From Neisseriaceae bacterium (GTDB lineage: Bacteria; Pseudomonadota; Gammaproteobacteria; Burkholderiales; Neisseriaceae), in NCBI GenBank assembly GCA_017991555.1, contig JAGOQM010000001.1, positions 1-64,000 of the forward strand: a stretch of DNA of 64,000 nt, in the 5' to 3' direction. This document shows, piece after piece, positions 37,841 to 46,744 of this stretch (the first letter of the stretch is position 1; every line of letters begins with the position of its first letter). The notes below the pieces were generated by a model. It was not told where the DNA came from. It made no database searches and saw nothing but the letters and a program-made list of their open reading frames with translations. Position numbers and translations under genes: made by a program.

Positions 37841-37884
37841 AAAGCCAGACTTTGTGCTCTAACGGGCGCAAAGTCTGGCTTTTG
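37841..37884 (+). terminator. Hairpin terminator, repeated form
   Basis: AAAGCCAGACTTTGTGC pairs with GCAAAGTCTGGCTTT around a CTCTAACGGGC loop and ends in T's. It is near-identical to the hairpin at 53322, with compensating changes in the stem. Confidence 0.65.
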
Positions 37885-37994
37885 GTTTATAGGCGTTGTT
37901 ATTTTAAATGGTGATGATTCCCTTAGAGCCCTATCGGTCATAGCCGAAAGTAGGGCCACCCTGAGTTTAGTATCAATATAATTTATTCAGAATA

Positions 37995-38024
37995 TACTAT
38001 ATGATAGTACACAATACATACTAT
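37995..38024. other. Candidate recombinase site upstream of serine recombinase gene
   Basis: The inverted 6-mers TACTAT (37995), ATAGTA (38004) and TACTAT (38019) form two overlapping dyads directly before the recombinase gene. Small serine resolvases usually act at, and are repressed from, sites in this position. This may also simply be an AT-rich promoter. Confidence 0.35.
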
Positions 38025-38041
38025 TTTAATGAAAGATAAGT

Positions 38042-38650
38042 ATGCGCACATCACAGGATAAAATTATGGACGCAAGGCATGAGAAATATGGCTATGCCAG
38101 GGTTTCTACCGGAGATCAAACAATAGATTTACAAAAAGATGCGTTAATCAAAGCAGGCTGTAAGGAGATCTTTATTGAGGTGGCAAGTGGTAAAACAGCC
38201 GAACGCAAAGTGCTAAAAAAGTGCTTAAGAACCTTAAAAAAAGGCGATACCTTGGTTGTGTGGCGATTAGACCGATTGGGCCGTAGCGTCAGAGACCTGG
38301 TGAACATTGTGAACAAGCTAGAAGCCAGTGAGATTAATTTTGAAAGCATCACAGAACAAATAGACACACACACGCATACGGGTCGGCTTATTTTTCATAT
38401 TTTTGCGGCACTGGCTGAGTTTGAGCGAAACCTAATCAGTGAACGAACGTTTGCTGGGCTAGAGGCCGCACGCTTAAGAGGGCGCATCGGCGGGCGCAAG
38501 CCTAAGCTTAATGAGCTGCAGGTGCAAGCGCTTTTAAACGACATAAAGCTTTCCGGCACGCCCGTTGCCCAGCTGGCACTTAAGTATCAGGTCTCCAAAA
38601 AAACTATTTATAACATTTTAAATAAAAGCAAAGCGGCTGAATCTACGTAA
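38042..38650 (+). CDS. Serine recombinase (resolvase/invertase family)
   Basis: Small serine site-specific recombinase of the Hin/Pin/Tn3-resolvase family (202 aa). The catalytic domain has YARVSTGDQ with nucleophile Ser22, VVWRLDRLGRS, and the long E-helix segment (FAALAEFERNLISERTFAGLEAARLRGR). The C-terminal helix-turn-helix is GTPVAQLALKYQVSKKTIYNIL. It could resolve or invert DNA. It lies between the transporter gene and the second fimbrial operon, 730 bp before the fimbrial regulator-like gene, so phase switching is possible, but no clear pair of inverted sites is seen. ATG 38042 is used; ATG 38066 is an alternative. Confidence 0.88.
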   Translation: MRTSQDKIMDARHEKYGYARVSTGDQTIDLQKDALIKAGCKEIFIEVASGKTAERKVLKKCLRTLKKGDTLVVWRLDRLGRSVRDLVNIVNKLEASEINFESITEQIDTHTHTGRLIFHIFAALAEFERNLISERTFAGLEAARLRGRIGGRKPKLNELQVQALLNDIKLSGTPVAQLALKYQVSKKTIYNILNKSKAAEST

Positions 38651-39377
38651 CGATATTACGGTTGCTGTGAGGGTGGCGAGTTTGATCGTATAGGCCTGTG
38701 AGGCTGCTGAGTCTCTGTAATAAATCTTACATGATAAACGGATTAATTTATAGATTATAAACAAACATTTTAAAATTATATTTTATGTAAAAATATTTAC
38801 ACCAGGCTGGCAAATTTCGTATTTAGCCACTATTTTGATGCCAATGTATTTTTGTTTTGAGTCTGTGTGAAGGCAATGGGTAAGCCATGCGGTTTTAGAG
38901 GGGCAGTAATACACTGATTAATAAGTATAAAATTTAAAAAGGTTGATTTATTTTATAGCGTAATAATGGGATTTAATTGGTTGAAAGTGGCTACAAAACC
39001 ACCGTTTGTTACACAAAACATCAAATAATAGTAACTAGTTGATATTTTTAGTTATTATCAAACATCATCATTTTTTTAAAAATCATCGTTTCATGATGAT
39101 TTATCACGATATTTGTTCATTCGCCTAGAGACTGTTCGTCTTGACTAGGAAATCCATTATACCGACGACTTCGTTAATGTTCGTTAACCATATGTAAATA
39201 TTGGTTAACGAGATTTCTGTTATTTCGGTAACAAAGTTAAATACTAAATTAGTTTGTTTTTGTTGATTTTAAATCATTTGATTTAATTTTTAAGAAATTA
39301 AGTGTGAAAATAACGGTGGTTTGTGACATTTAATTTTTTATTCCTTTGTGGTTTTTGTTGTGGAATAGGGGGTCGTA
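38651..39377. promoter_or_regulatory. AT-rich control region upstream of fimbrial operon 2
   Basis: No gene is seen in 727 bp. It contains a perfect 10-bp inverted repeat TCGTTAACCA (39181-39190) / TGGTTAACGA (39202-39211), preceded by a related half TTCGTTAATG at 39170. Long A/T tracts follow up to the small regulator-like gene. TAACG-type half sites also occur upstream of the first pilus regulator-like gene. Confidence 0.5.
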
Positions 39378-39713
39378 ATGAGAAGAATTGTTAAGGTTGA
39401 AAAAATAGATTCAGTTATTTTTGCATTTTGTGATGACAATTCTTTGTGGCACTTGGAATCCAGCTGGCATAACTGGAAGAGGGCCCCAAACATTCCACAA
39501 GATGAAACCAGAAAGCATTTAGATCAAATGCCCATTTTAAAGTTAGGCATCTCTAATCGAAGTTATAAAGCGTTATCAAGCGCCAATATTTTTACGATTG
39601 GGGATCTGGTGAGAAAGAGTAAATCAGAATTATTGATTTTGCCGGCATTGGGCAAAAAATCCATTCATGAAATTGAAATAGCACTAGGGGAAATGGATTT
39701 GTATCTTCATTGA
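39378..39713 (+). CDS. Stand-alone RNA polymerase alpha-CTD-like small protein, second copy
   Basis: A 111-aa protein built like that at 25169. The N-terminal module has a DDNSLW motif and two further Trp (SSWHNWKR). The alpha-CTD-like domain follows (LGISNRSYKALSSANIFTIG ... LPALGKKSIHEI). The DNA-contact positions correspond exactly in numbering with the first protein: Arg61, Lys64, Gly92, Lys94, Ser95; LGKKS is as in true alpha. AGGGGG lies about 6 nt before the ATG. It lies 158 bp upstream of the major pilin gene of a quite different pilus type, which argues for a dedicated fimbrial regulatory role (inferred). Confidence 0.75.
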   Translation: MRRIVKVEKIDSVIFAFCDDNSLWHLESSWHNWKRAPNIPQDETRKHLDQMPILKLGISNRSYKALSSANIFTIGDLVRKSKSELLILPALGKKSIHEIEIALGEMDLYLH

Positions 39714-39871
39714 TGAGTATGCTCAAAAGTTATTTTGCCTTCTTTGTCCAGAGTAAGCCTATAAATGATTTTCTGGCAATTTTTAGTAAATTGTCATTTT
39801 GTAGTGGTGTCACCAGAATTGTCTACGTTTTGAGTAGATGTTATTTGTAATTTTATATTTAAGGAAATGTT

Positions 39872-40402
39872 ATGAACGTTAATAAACTAATGGGTCTTTT
39901 GTTGGCTGCCGGTTTTGCTTCAACCACTTTTGCAGCTGGCCAAGGTAGTGGTCAAGTTGAATTCTACGGTGAAATCATTGATGCACCTTGTTCTGTAAGC
40001 CCTGACTCAGAAGATCAACGTATTCCTATGGGTCAAGTAAGCAACAAAGAACTTGATAAAGGCAAAACTTCAGTTACGCCACGTGCATTTAACATCCAGT
40101 TAGAAAACTGCAGCATGGACACTCTGAAATCTGTTCAAGTAACGTTTGCAGGTGATCCTGATGCTAAAGATGCTGACTTGCTGAAACTGGTTGGTACTGC
40201 TGGCGGTGCTGGTGTGAAATTGGTTGACGTGAACAATGCCAACAAAGCAATCAAATTGGGTACCGCAACTGATGCCATCGCCATGGTTGACGGTGACAAA
40301 ACCTTGAAATTTGCTGCTCACTTGAAAGGTAATGACGTTGCTGCTGACGTGACTGCTGGTGACTTTACTGCCACCACTACCTTTACCCTAGCGTACCAAT
40401 AA
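39872..40402 (+). CDS. Type 1-like fimbrial major subunit
   Basis: Major pilin of the FimA/MrpA-like classical chaperone-usher type (176 aa). The signal peptide ends TFAA. The mature part begins GQGSGQVEFYGEIIDAPCSV and has the usual disulfide pair (C in DAPCSV and in LENCSM). The C-terminal beta zipper is FTATTTFTLAYQ, with the penultimate Tyr recognised by chaperones. It is immediately followed by a strong hairpin, so it is probably expressed well above the rest of the operon. Confidence 0.9.
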   Translation: MNVNKLMGLLLAAGFASTTFAAGQGSGQVEFYGEIIDAPCSVSPDSEDQRIPMGQVSNKELDKGKTSVTPRAFNIQLENCSMDTLKSVQVTFAGDPDAKDADLLKLVGTAGGAGVKLVDVNNANKAIKLGTATDAIAMVDGDKTLKFAAHLKGNDVAADVTAGDFTATTTFTLAYQ

Positions 40403-40411
40403 AACGTTAAT

Positions 40412-40445
40412 AAAGCACGGCATGCGGTGCATGCCGTGCTTTTTT
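40412..40445 (+). terminator. Strong intra-operon terminator/attenuator
   Basis: A 14-bp perfect stem AAAGCACGGCATGC / GCATGCCGTGCTTT (loop GGT) plus a T-run sits just before the GGAG of the minor subunit gene. Confidence 0.85.
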
Positions 40446-40456
40446 GGAGTGCAATT

Positions 40457-40987
40457 ATGAGCATCCGTTTTCTGTCTTGTGCCGGCTTGATCATGATCTC
40501 TTTACCCGCTTGGGGATGGGCCAGTCACCAAGGAAGAGGGCAGGTTGATTTTAATGGTGAGATTGTTGAGGTGCCCTGCAATATTGACACCAACAGCAGA
40601 GACCAAACGTTGAGCTACGGCGTGGTTTCAGCCAAAAGTAATGGGCTGCAATCACATAAGGCCTTCGACATTAAGTTAGTAGATTGTACCTTAGCCAGTC
40701 AAAACAAGCCTGGTTACGTTTATCGTAAAGCGAGCATTGTGTTTTATGGCCAACCCGATCCCTATGATTCAAGTCTCTTGGGCGTGAGCGGTAGTGCTGA
40801 AGGATTAGGTATTAAGCTACTTAATCACAATCAACAGCATATTGTTTTAGGTGAAACCCATAACGACTATGAGCTAGTCAATGGTGACAACAGCATTCAC
40901 TTTTTTACAGAATTAAAATTTAATCAGCAACCTTTAAAAGCAGGTGAGTTTCAGGCGTTACTACAATTTGTGGTGTCTTATTTTTAG
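40457..40987 (+). CDS. Fimbrial minor subunit
   Basis: A pilin-like protein of 176 aa similar to the major subunit (GRGQVDFNGEIVEVPCNIDTNSRDQ). It has the paired cysteines and ends FQALLQFVVSYF. ATG 40457 is chosen: GGAG lies 7 nt ahead and a signal peptide ending GWAS follows. Probably an adaptor or anchoring subunit between shaft and other parts. Confidence 0.85.
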   Translation: MSIRFLSCAGLIMISLPAWGWASHQGRGQVDFNGEIVEVPCNIDTNSRDQTLSYGVVSAKSNGLQSHKAFDIKLVDCTLASQNKPGYVYRKASIVFYGQPDPYDSSLLGVSGSAEGLGIKLLNHNQQHIVLGETHNDYELVNGDNSIHFFTELKFNQQPLKAGEFQALLQFVVSYF

Positions 40988-41059
40988 ATTTGAAACATGT
41001 ATTGACCTATGTTTTCACTAATTTCCTAGCCCTTTACTTTCTAGATAGGTTTAATCTGT

Positions 41060-43537
41060 ATGCCTCAACTATCAATCAATTTAAAAACAATAACTGCAAG
41101 TATTTTAATGGCTTTTTCTGCATGTTATGCCAATGCTTCAGTTGAGTTCAATACTGACATCTTGGATGTTGGGGAACGTGATAGCGTTGATTTATCTAGA
41201 TTCTCCGAAGTTGGCTACGTGATGCCCGGTGTTTATGTTCTAGATGTCTATATTAATAAGCACGCCTTACCACAACAGCGAATAAATTATTTTAGCATTG
41301 ATGCTGACAGCCCAGAAACCATGGCTTGTATCCCCGTCGGCATTATTCCTAAGATGTTACTTAAAGATGATGTGCGCTCGTTAGTAAAATTTTCGGAGGA
41401 TGGCCAATGTGCCGACCTTTCTGAAATCGAAGGCCTGACCGTCACAACCAACCTAGGCAAGGCCGAAATGCGCATTAATGTGCCGCAGGCTTGGCTAAAA
41501 TACAGCGACCCCGATTGGACGCCACCTGAGCTTTGGGATGATGGCATTGCTGGCGGCATGTTGGATTACAACATTACGGTTCGGACTAATAAGCCACATA
41601 GGGGTGAGCGTACTAAGGACATTGGTGCCTACGGTACCGTCGGTGCCAATCTTGGTGCCTGGCGTTTGCGAGGTGACTACCAGGCTTCTGAGCAGCATAG
41701 AAACGGCCAAACGCGTCGTGACTTTGACTGGACACAAATTTACGCCTATAGGGCATTGCCTGGCCTTGCCGCCAAGTTAACGGTCGGGGAGCAGTATCTT
41801 AACTCGGATTTGATTGATGGCTTCCGCTACATCGGTGCCAATATTAAGTCTGATGAGCGGATGCTGCCGCCATCTTTGCAAGGCTATGCACCTCAGGTAC
41901 AAGGCGTGGCCACCACCAACTCAACGGTTACCGTGAGCCAAGAAGGCCGCGTGGTGTATAAAACCACCGTGCCCGCCGGGCCTTTTGTCATTCAAGATTT
42001 AAGCAGCTCCGTTCGCGGTAAGCTGCAAGTCACCATCGAAGGGGATGACGGGCGTCTTGAAACGTTTGAAGTCAGCACCGCCAGCATTCCGTACTTAACC
42101 CGGCCAGGTCAGATTCGTTATAACGTATCTATCGGTCGGCCTTCAGATTTTAATCACGACATCGAAGGGCCACTCATTGCCACCGGTGATTTTTCATGGG
42201 GTGCTAGTAACTCATGGTCACTGTTTGGGGGGGCGGTTGCCAGCGAGGATTATAACTCTGTGGCAATGGGTATTGGCCGAGACTTAAGCTTTTTAGGGGC
42301 GGTTTCATTTGACGTGACCCAATCCAATGCCCATTTGAACAATGGCAAAAAATATACTGGCCATTCTTTCCGATTTAACTATGCCAAGCGGTTTGACGAA
42401 CAGCATGGGCAAATTACCTTTGCTGGCTATCGATTTTCTGAACGACAGTTTATGACAGTATCTCAGTTCCTCAGCAACAGGCGTAACGGGAATGATGAAC
42501 TGCGTAAGGATAAAGAGCTATACACCGTGACGGCGAGTAAAACGTTTTGGCCGACAGATCCACGTAAGTCTATTACTGCATACTTAAGTTATACCCGCCA
42601 GACTTATTGGGACAACAGCGCGCGTGAGCAACAGAGCCTCTCTATGAGCAAGCTGTTTGATATTGGTGGGGTAAAAAATATCTCGACCTCCTTTAGCGCT
42701 TATAAAAATAAACAAAATGGTGATAACGGCAAAGGCTTTATGCTGAATATGTCGGTTCCTATGCAAACACAACGTCGCACGAGTATTGGTTATAGCTTAT
42801 CCAGTCATGATGGCAAAGTGTCACACAACGCTAATCTAAGTGGGGGTGAAGGGTATAACAACTGGCAGGTTTCAGCAGGTGTTAACTCTGATAAGCATGC
42901 CAATGTTCGTGGGTATGTCAGCCGTCAAACCTCATTGGCGACAGTGGGGATGAATGCAGACTGGCAGGAAAAAGGCTATCAAAGCGTTGGCTTGGAAATT
43001 CGTGGTGGGATCACCGCTACGCTTAAAGGGGTGGCTTTACACCCAAATAGCATTGGTGGTGGCGCTCGCGTATTTGTTGATACAGGAAAGGTTTCAGGCG
43101 TGCCTATTAATGATGGGGTCGCGGTAAGTAACTACTTTGGTAAAGCCGTGATTCCTGATGTGGCAAGTTACAGTGATACCTATACGCGTATTGATGTTGA
43201 TCGTATGGCTGATGATGTCGAAGCACCATTGGCTACCATCGGCAGCACCCTAACTGAAGGGGCCATTGGCTACCGCAAAATGGATGTGGTGAAAGGCTTG
43301 AAAATGTTAGCGACCGTGACTCAGGCCGATGGTGAAACGCCACCGCCCTTTGGCGCTACGGTGATGAATGATCAAGGTAAAACCATTGCGGTGTTGACCG
43401 ATGGGGGATTGGTTTACTTATCTGGCGTGCAAGAGCACGAAAGCCTAAGCGTAGTATGGGGCGGTAGTCAGCAATGCCAAATTACCGTTCCAGCGGCGTC
43501 GGTGGCATTTTCGAAAACGGTACTGACCTGTCAGTAA
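41060..43537 (+). CDS. Fimbrial outer membrane usher (FimD-like)
   Basis: Classical usher of 825 aa. The signal peptide ends YANA. The N-terminal chaperone-binding domain (VEFNTDILDVGERDSVDLSR) precedes the barrel, which contains the plug segment (TVTVSQEGRVVYKTTVPAGPF, then IQDLSSSVRGKLQVTIEGDDG). The C-terminal carboxypeptidase-like domains end with a cysteine pair (GGSQQCQI ... VLTCQ). It assembles the pilus of this operon and is unrelated in detail to the ECP usher. Confidence 0.92.
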   Translation: MPQLSINLKTITASILMAFSACYANASVEFNTDILDVGERDSVDLSRFSEVGYVMPGVYVLDVYINKHALPQQRINYFSIDADSPETMACIPVGIIPKMLLKDDVRSLVKFSEDGQCADLSEIEGLTVTTNLGKAEMRINVPQAWLKYSDPDWTPPELWDDGIAGGMLDYNITVRTNKPHRGERTKDIGAYGTVGANLGAWRLRGDYQASEQHRNGQTRRDFDWTQIYAYRALPGLAAKLTVGEQYLNSDLIDGFRYIGANIKSDERMLPPSLQGYAPQVQGVATTNSTVTVSQEGRVVYKTTVPAGPFVIQDLSSSVRGKLQVTIEGDDGRLETFEVSTASIPYLTRPGQIRYNVSIGRPSDFNHDIEGPLIATGDFSWGASNSWSLFGGAVASEDYNSVAMGIGRDLSFLGAVSFDVTQSNAHLNNGKKYTGHSFRFNYAKRFDEQHGQITFAGYRFSERQFMTVSQFLSNRRNGNDELRKDKELYTVTASKTFWPTDPRKSITAYLSYTRQTYWDNSAREQQSLSMSKLFDIGGVKNISTSFSAYKNKQNGDNGKGFMLNMSVPMQTQRRTSIGYSLSSHDGKVSHNANLSGGEGYNNWQVSAGVNSDKHANVRGYVSRQTSLATVGMNADWQEKGYQSVGLEIRGGITATLKGVALHPNSIGGGARVFVDTGKVSGVPINDGVAVSNYFGKAVIPDVASYSDTYTRIDVDRMADDVEAPLATIGSTLTEGAIGYRKMDVVKGLKMLATVTQADGETPPPFGATVMNDQGKTIAVLTDGGLVYLSGVQEHESLSVVWGGSQQCQITVPAASVAFSKTVLTCQ

Positions 43538-43557
43538 TTTATTTAAAAGGAGTACGT

Positions 43558-44304
43558 ATGAACAAGCCATTCAGTTGGGCATTAATTTTAGGGCTGCTGA
43601 TCAGTACGGCTGCTCAGGCAGCCATTACCATCGACCGCACGCGCATTATCTATTCTGCGGACATGAAGTCTGTCAGCATCAACCTCAGTAATGACAATAA
43701 AGAGCTGCCATTCTTGGCTCAAACTTGGCTAGAGGATGAACACTATCAAAAGATTTCATCACCGTTGGTGGCTTTGCCGCCATTGCAGCGCCTAGAGCCC
43801 GGCAGTAAGAGTGTGATCCGCGTGACCACATTGCCAGAAGCCGCTGCGTTAGCCCAAGATCGTGAAAGCCTGTTCTATTTTAACGTGCGTGAAATACCGC
43901 CGAAAAGCGACAAGATGAACGTCTTGCAATTAGCGTTACAAACGCGCGTCAAGCTTTTCTATCGCCCGGAAGCCATTGTGCCTAAGAGAGGGGTGGTTTG
44001 GCAGGAACAGCTAACCTTTAAGCGCAATGGCAATCAGCTAATTGCCACCAACCCCACGCCGTTTTATGTCGTGATGACCGGGTTTGCCAATGATTTTAGA
44101 GCAAAAGGGGGCAAAGACATTGCAGGCTTTAAAGGCCTTATGCTGCCGCCACTGTCTACGGAGACGATTACGCTGCAAGCGCCAGCACCAGCATCCTTTG
44201 TTTTAGATTACATCAATGACTATGGTGGTCACCCTGAACTTAAGTTTGTTTGTGACGCACAACAAGCGTGTGTGGCGAAGCCTGGTGCAGATAAAGATAA
44301 ATAA
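43558..44304 (+). CDS. Fimbrial periplasmic chaperone (FimC/PapD-like)
   Basis: PapD-type chaperone (248 aa). ATG 43558, five nt after AAGGAG, starts a signal peptide ending AAQA. The mature N-terminal Ig domain has TIDRTRIIYSADMKSVSINLSN, the LPEAAALAQDRESLFYFNVREIPP motif and LQLALQTRVKLFYRPEAI before the second domain. It lies 20 bp after the usher gene. Confidence 0.92.
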   Translation: MNKPFSWALILGLLISTAAQAAITIDRTRIIYSADMKSVSINLSNDNKELPFLAQTWLEDEHYQKISSPLVALPPLQRLEPGSKSVIRVTTLPEAAALAQDRESLFYFNVREIPPKSDKMNVLQLALQTRVKLFYRPEAIVPKRGVVWQEQLTFKRNGNQLIATNPTPFYVVMTGFANDFRAKGGKDIAGFKGLMLPPLSTETITLQAPAPASFVLDYINDYGGHPELKFVCDAQQACVAKPGADKDK

Positions 44305-44338
44305 GTAATTCTTATTGTAACGATTAAAGGATGTAATT

Positions 44339-44956
44339 ATGAACCAAAAGACCCTGCTTGGTTTTTTATTGGGCTTTAGCGGTTGCCTAAACGCCGCCCA
44401 GCTGCCAGACGATTATATATCAGGCACTATGGGCACGGTTCGCATCACCGGTACCTTGATGAGCAGCGTTTGTGAAATGCACATGGACACCGTAGAACAG
44501 TCCATTGATTTGGGTGCACTTAGTGCGCGGGCGTTTCATAAAACGGGTTCAGGCAGCGCCCTCGTGCCGATACGGCTTAAGTTTTCTGGCTGCCTACAGG
44601 GTGCCTACGGTGAGCCGGGGCCAATTAAATTAGGGCGCCAGTTTGAGGCTAGGGCCGATGGGGTTGCCACTGATTTATTTATGAATGGCCAATACGGTGC
44701 GACCTTGGCTTTTGTGGGCGAAGAGGATGGGGCAAACCGACAGCTCTTAAAAGTCCACGGCCAAACCCAAGGCGTGGGGGTGCGATTTATGGACCGAAAC
44801 GGGCGGAAGATTGATTTAAATACGCGAAATAAAGCGTATTTATTGAACCCAGGTGAAAACGAGATGCTTTTTTATGCTGGATTAGAGTCGACTCAAGAAA
44901 ACGTACGCGGCGGTGAGTTTCAATCTGTGGTGAACATTCGGGTCAGCTACTTATAA
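44339..44956 (+). CDS. Fimbrial subunit (minor)
   Basis: A pilin-like 205-aa protein. The signal peptide ends LNAA, GTVRITGTLMSSVCEM carries the first cysteine and the second is in FSGCLQ. The C-terminus FQSVVNIRVSYL is the donor strand read by the chaperone. Position after usher and chaperone suggests a tip-fibrillum or adaptor subunit. Confidence 0.85.
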   Translation: MNQKTLLGFLLGFSGCLNAAQLPDDYISGTMGTVRITGTLMSSVCEMHMDTVEQSIDLGALSARAFHKTGSGSALVPIRLKFSGCLQGAYGEPGPIKLGRQFEARADGVATDLFMNGQYGATLAFVGEEDGANRQLLKVHGQTQGVGVRFMDRNGRKIDLNTRNKAYLLNPGENEMLFYAGLESTQENVRGGEFQSVVNIRVSYL

Positions 44957-44968
44957 ATAAAGGGAAAA

Positions 44969-45523
44969 ATGATGAAGATTTATTTATTGGCCATCATCGG
45001 TTCTTATTTATTGATGAATGGTGTCTACGCTGCCGGCCCACTTGATAACCCTTCCGAATTGATTGGTGCCGAGATCAAGTTTAGGGGGAATGTGGTGAAA
45101 AAAACGTGCCTCATTGCTCTGGGTTCAGATGATCAAAGGGTGCCTTTAGACACCGTTGATCTTAAAACCCTCTACAAATATGGTCATGGCCGGAAGTATC
45201 CCTTTGAAATTGCATTGGAAGAGTGTGATTTGAATATCGTCCATGATGTTTCAGTCAAGTTCACGGGGAATGGTGATCTATCACTGCCCGGTCGATTGGC
45301 TGTCACTGGAACCGAAGGCATTGGTATTGCCTTATTTGCGAAAGAGAATTCAGACGAGCGCTTAAATTTAGGTGAATGGACGGAAGCCCAAAGCTTAAAT
45401 GCGGGCAGTAATGTCCTTAAGTTTCACGCTCGCGTTGAAGGACACCCTAGCGCCATCGCGGCCCAAAACATTGAGGCGGGTGAGTTTCAGGCAATCACGA
45501 ATTTTACTTTGGAATACAAGTGA
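44969..45523 (+). CDS. Fimbrial subunit (minor)
   Basis: A pilin-like protein of 184 aa. The signal peptide ends VYAA, the cysteines are in KKTCLI and LEECDL, and the C-terminal beta strand is FQAITNFTLEYK. Two in-frame ATGs (44969, 44972) follow AAAGGGA; the second has better spacing. Its stop overlaps the start of the adhesin gene by one base (TGATG), so the two are translationally coupled. Confidence 0.85.
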   Translation: MMKIYLLAIIGSYLLMNGVYAAGPLDNPSELIGAEIKFRGNVVKKTCLIALGSDDQRVPLDTVDLKTLYKYGHGRKYPFEIALEECDLNIVHDVSVKFTGNGDLSLPGRLAVTGTEGIGIALFAKENSDERLNLGEWTEAQSLNAGSNVLKFHARVEGHPSAIAAQNIEAGEFQAITNFTLEYK

Positions 45524-46590
45524 TGAAAACATTAAAAAATAAAACAAGGTTATTGATTATCTTTATGGCTGGGGCACTCAGCAGCGTGGCATGGTCAGCT
45601 GGCGAGATTGTCGCAATAGGGGGGAGCCCCCATGTTTATCGACTTAATCTAGGTAATGGCGAGTTATCGAATGTGGTCGGCTCAACAATAGTCAAACCAT
45701 TTGATAGGGGGGTCGGCGAGGCGGGGTATGACGCACAAATTCTTTGTGCCCGTCAAGGCCAAACTTATAATGGGCCTGTAAACTATCGAGCCGTTACTTC
45801 TTTAATGCCCTCTGATATTCTTGCCAATAGTGCAGATGGCTACCTGAAGTTAAATGAGTATATTGACGTGAAGGTTGAGATTTATATGGGGGGGGGCGTG
45901 CGGAAGGACGTTGTTATCCCATACCCTGACTTATCCAACGAGGGAGCTGGTGGTTGGACCTGGCCAGGTTTTATGTGTAATTATCCTGGGACACCTCCGA
46001 CAGGGCGTGCCAAGTTTAATACAGGCTCAAAGGGTACGGTTACTTTTAAGTTACGCAAACCAATTATTAATGGTATTGACGTTAACATGAGGGAGATTGT
46101 GAGCCTATATGGTCGTATGGGGGCCAGCTCAATATTTGGAGGAGTGCCCATGGCCCAAGTGGTTATTGAAACGTCAATGTTAACGGTGCCAGATAAGTGT
46201 GTGGTTAATAATCAGAAGGCAATTGAGGTGGATTTTAAGGACATACCTCAGACAAGTTTGGATGGCAGTAAGTTTATTGAGCCAATTCCTGTGTCTTATT
46301 CGTGTACGGGAGGTAGTTTTGACGCTGGCGTGGCTAAAGGCATCAAGTTAGGCCTGTCTGCTCGCCCCGCAGCTTTTAATAGCGATTATATTGATACTAC
46401 GTCAAATAATCTTGGCGTGGTGGTGAAACATGACGGAGTGGTCGTGAAGCCAAATACGTTCACGCCGATGCCAAAAGGTAATACAGGCACATGGAACCTA
46501 ACCGCCGCACCAATTACCAGCGGATCTGATATTCCGCTTGGAGAGTTTACTGCCTCGGCAACCATTGTGATGGAGTTTAACGAGTATTAA
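45523..46590 (+). CDS. Two-domain fimbrial tip adhesin
   Basis: Last gene of the operon, encoding a 355-aa protein about twice the subunit length. The signal peptide ends AWSA. The N-terminal ~195 residues, of no recognised family, form the presumed receptor-binding domain (two cysteines, a Gly/Trp-rich loop GGWTWPGFMCNYPG). The pilin-like C-terminal domain has cysteines in DKCVV and YSCTG and ends ASATIVMEFNEY. FimH/MrpH-like arrangement; ligand unknown. ATG 45523 is used (a GTG lies directly before it). Confidence 0.82.
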   Translation: MKTLKNKTRLLIIFMAGALSSVAWSAGEIVAIGGSPHVYRLNLGNGELSNVVGSTIVKPFDRGVGEAGYDAQILCARQGQTYNGPVNYRAVTSLMPSDILANSADGYLKLNEYIDVKVEIYMGGGVRKDVVIPYPDLSNEGAGGWTWPGFMCNYPGTPPTGRAKFNTGSKGTVTFKLRKPIINGIDVNMREIVSLYGRMGASSIFGGVPMAQVVIETSMLTVPDKCVVNNQKAIEVDFKDIPQTSLDGSKFIEPIPVSYSCTGGSFDAGVAKGIKLGLSARPAAFNSDYIDTTSNNLGVVVKHDGVVVKPNTFTPMPKGNTGTWNLTAAPITSGSDIPLGEFTASATIVMEFNEY

Positions 46591-46670
46591 GGCTGATGGC
46601 TAAATGGCGTGTATTATTAATATAAATTAATTTTTAATTAAATTTCTTATAGCTTGTTTGATTCTCCTTT

Positions 46671-46706
46671 AGGGCTTCTGATATAGATCATGAAGCCCTC
46701 TTTTTA
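46671..46706 (+). terminator. Terminator of fimbrial operon 2
   Basis: AGGGCTTC / GAAGCCCT stem (46671-46699) with inner TGAT/ATCA pairing, followed by a run of T's. Confidence 0.8.
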
Positions 46707-46744
46707 ATTTTTAACCATAAAAAACATTCACATGTGGGTCGATG

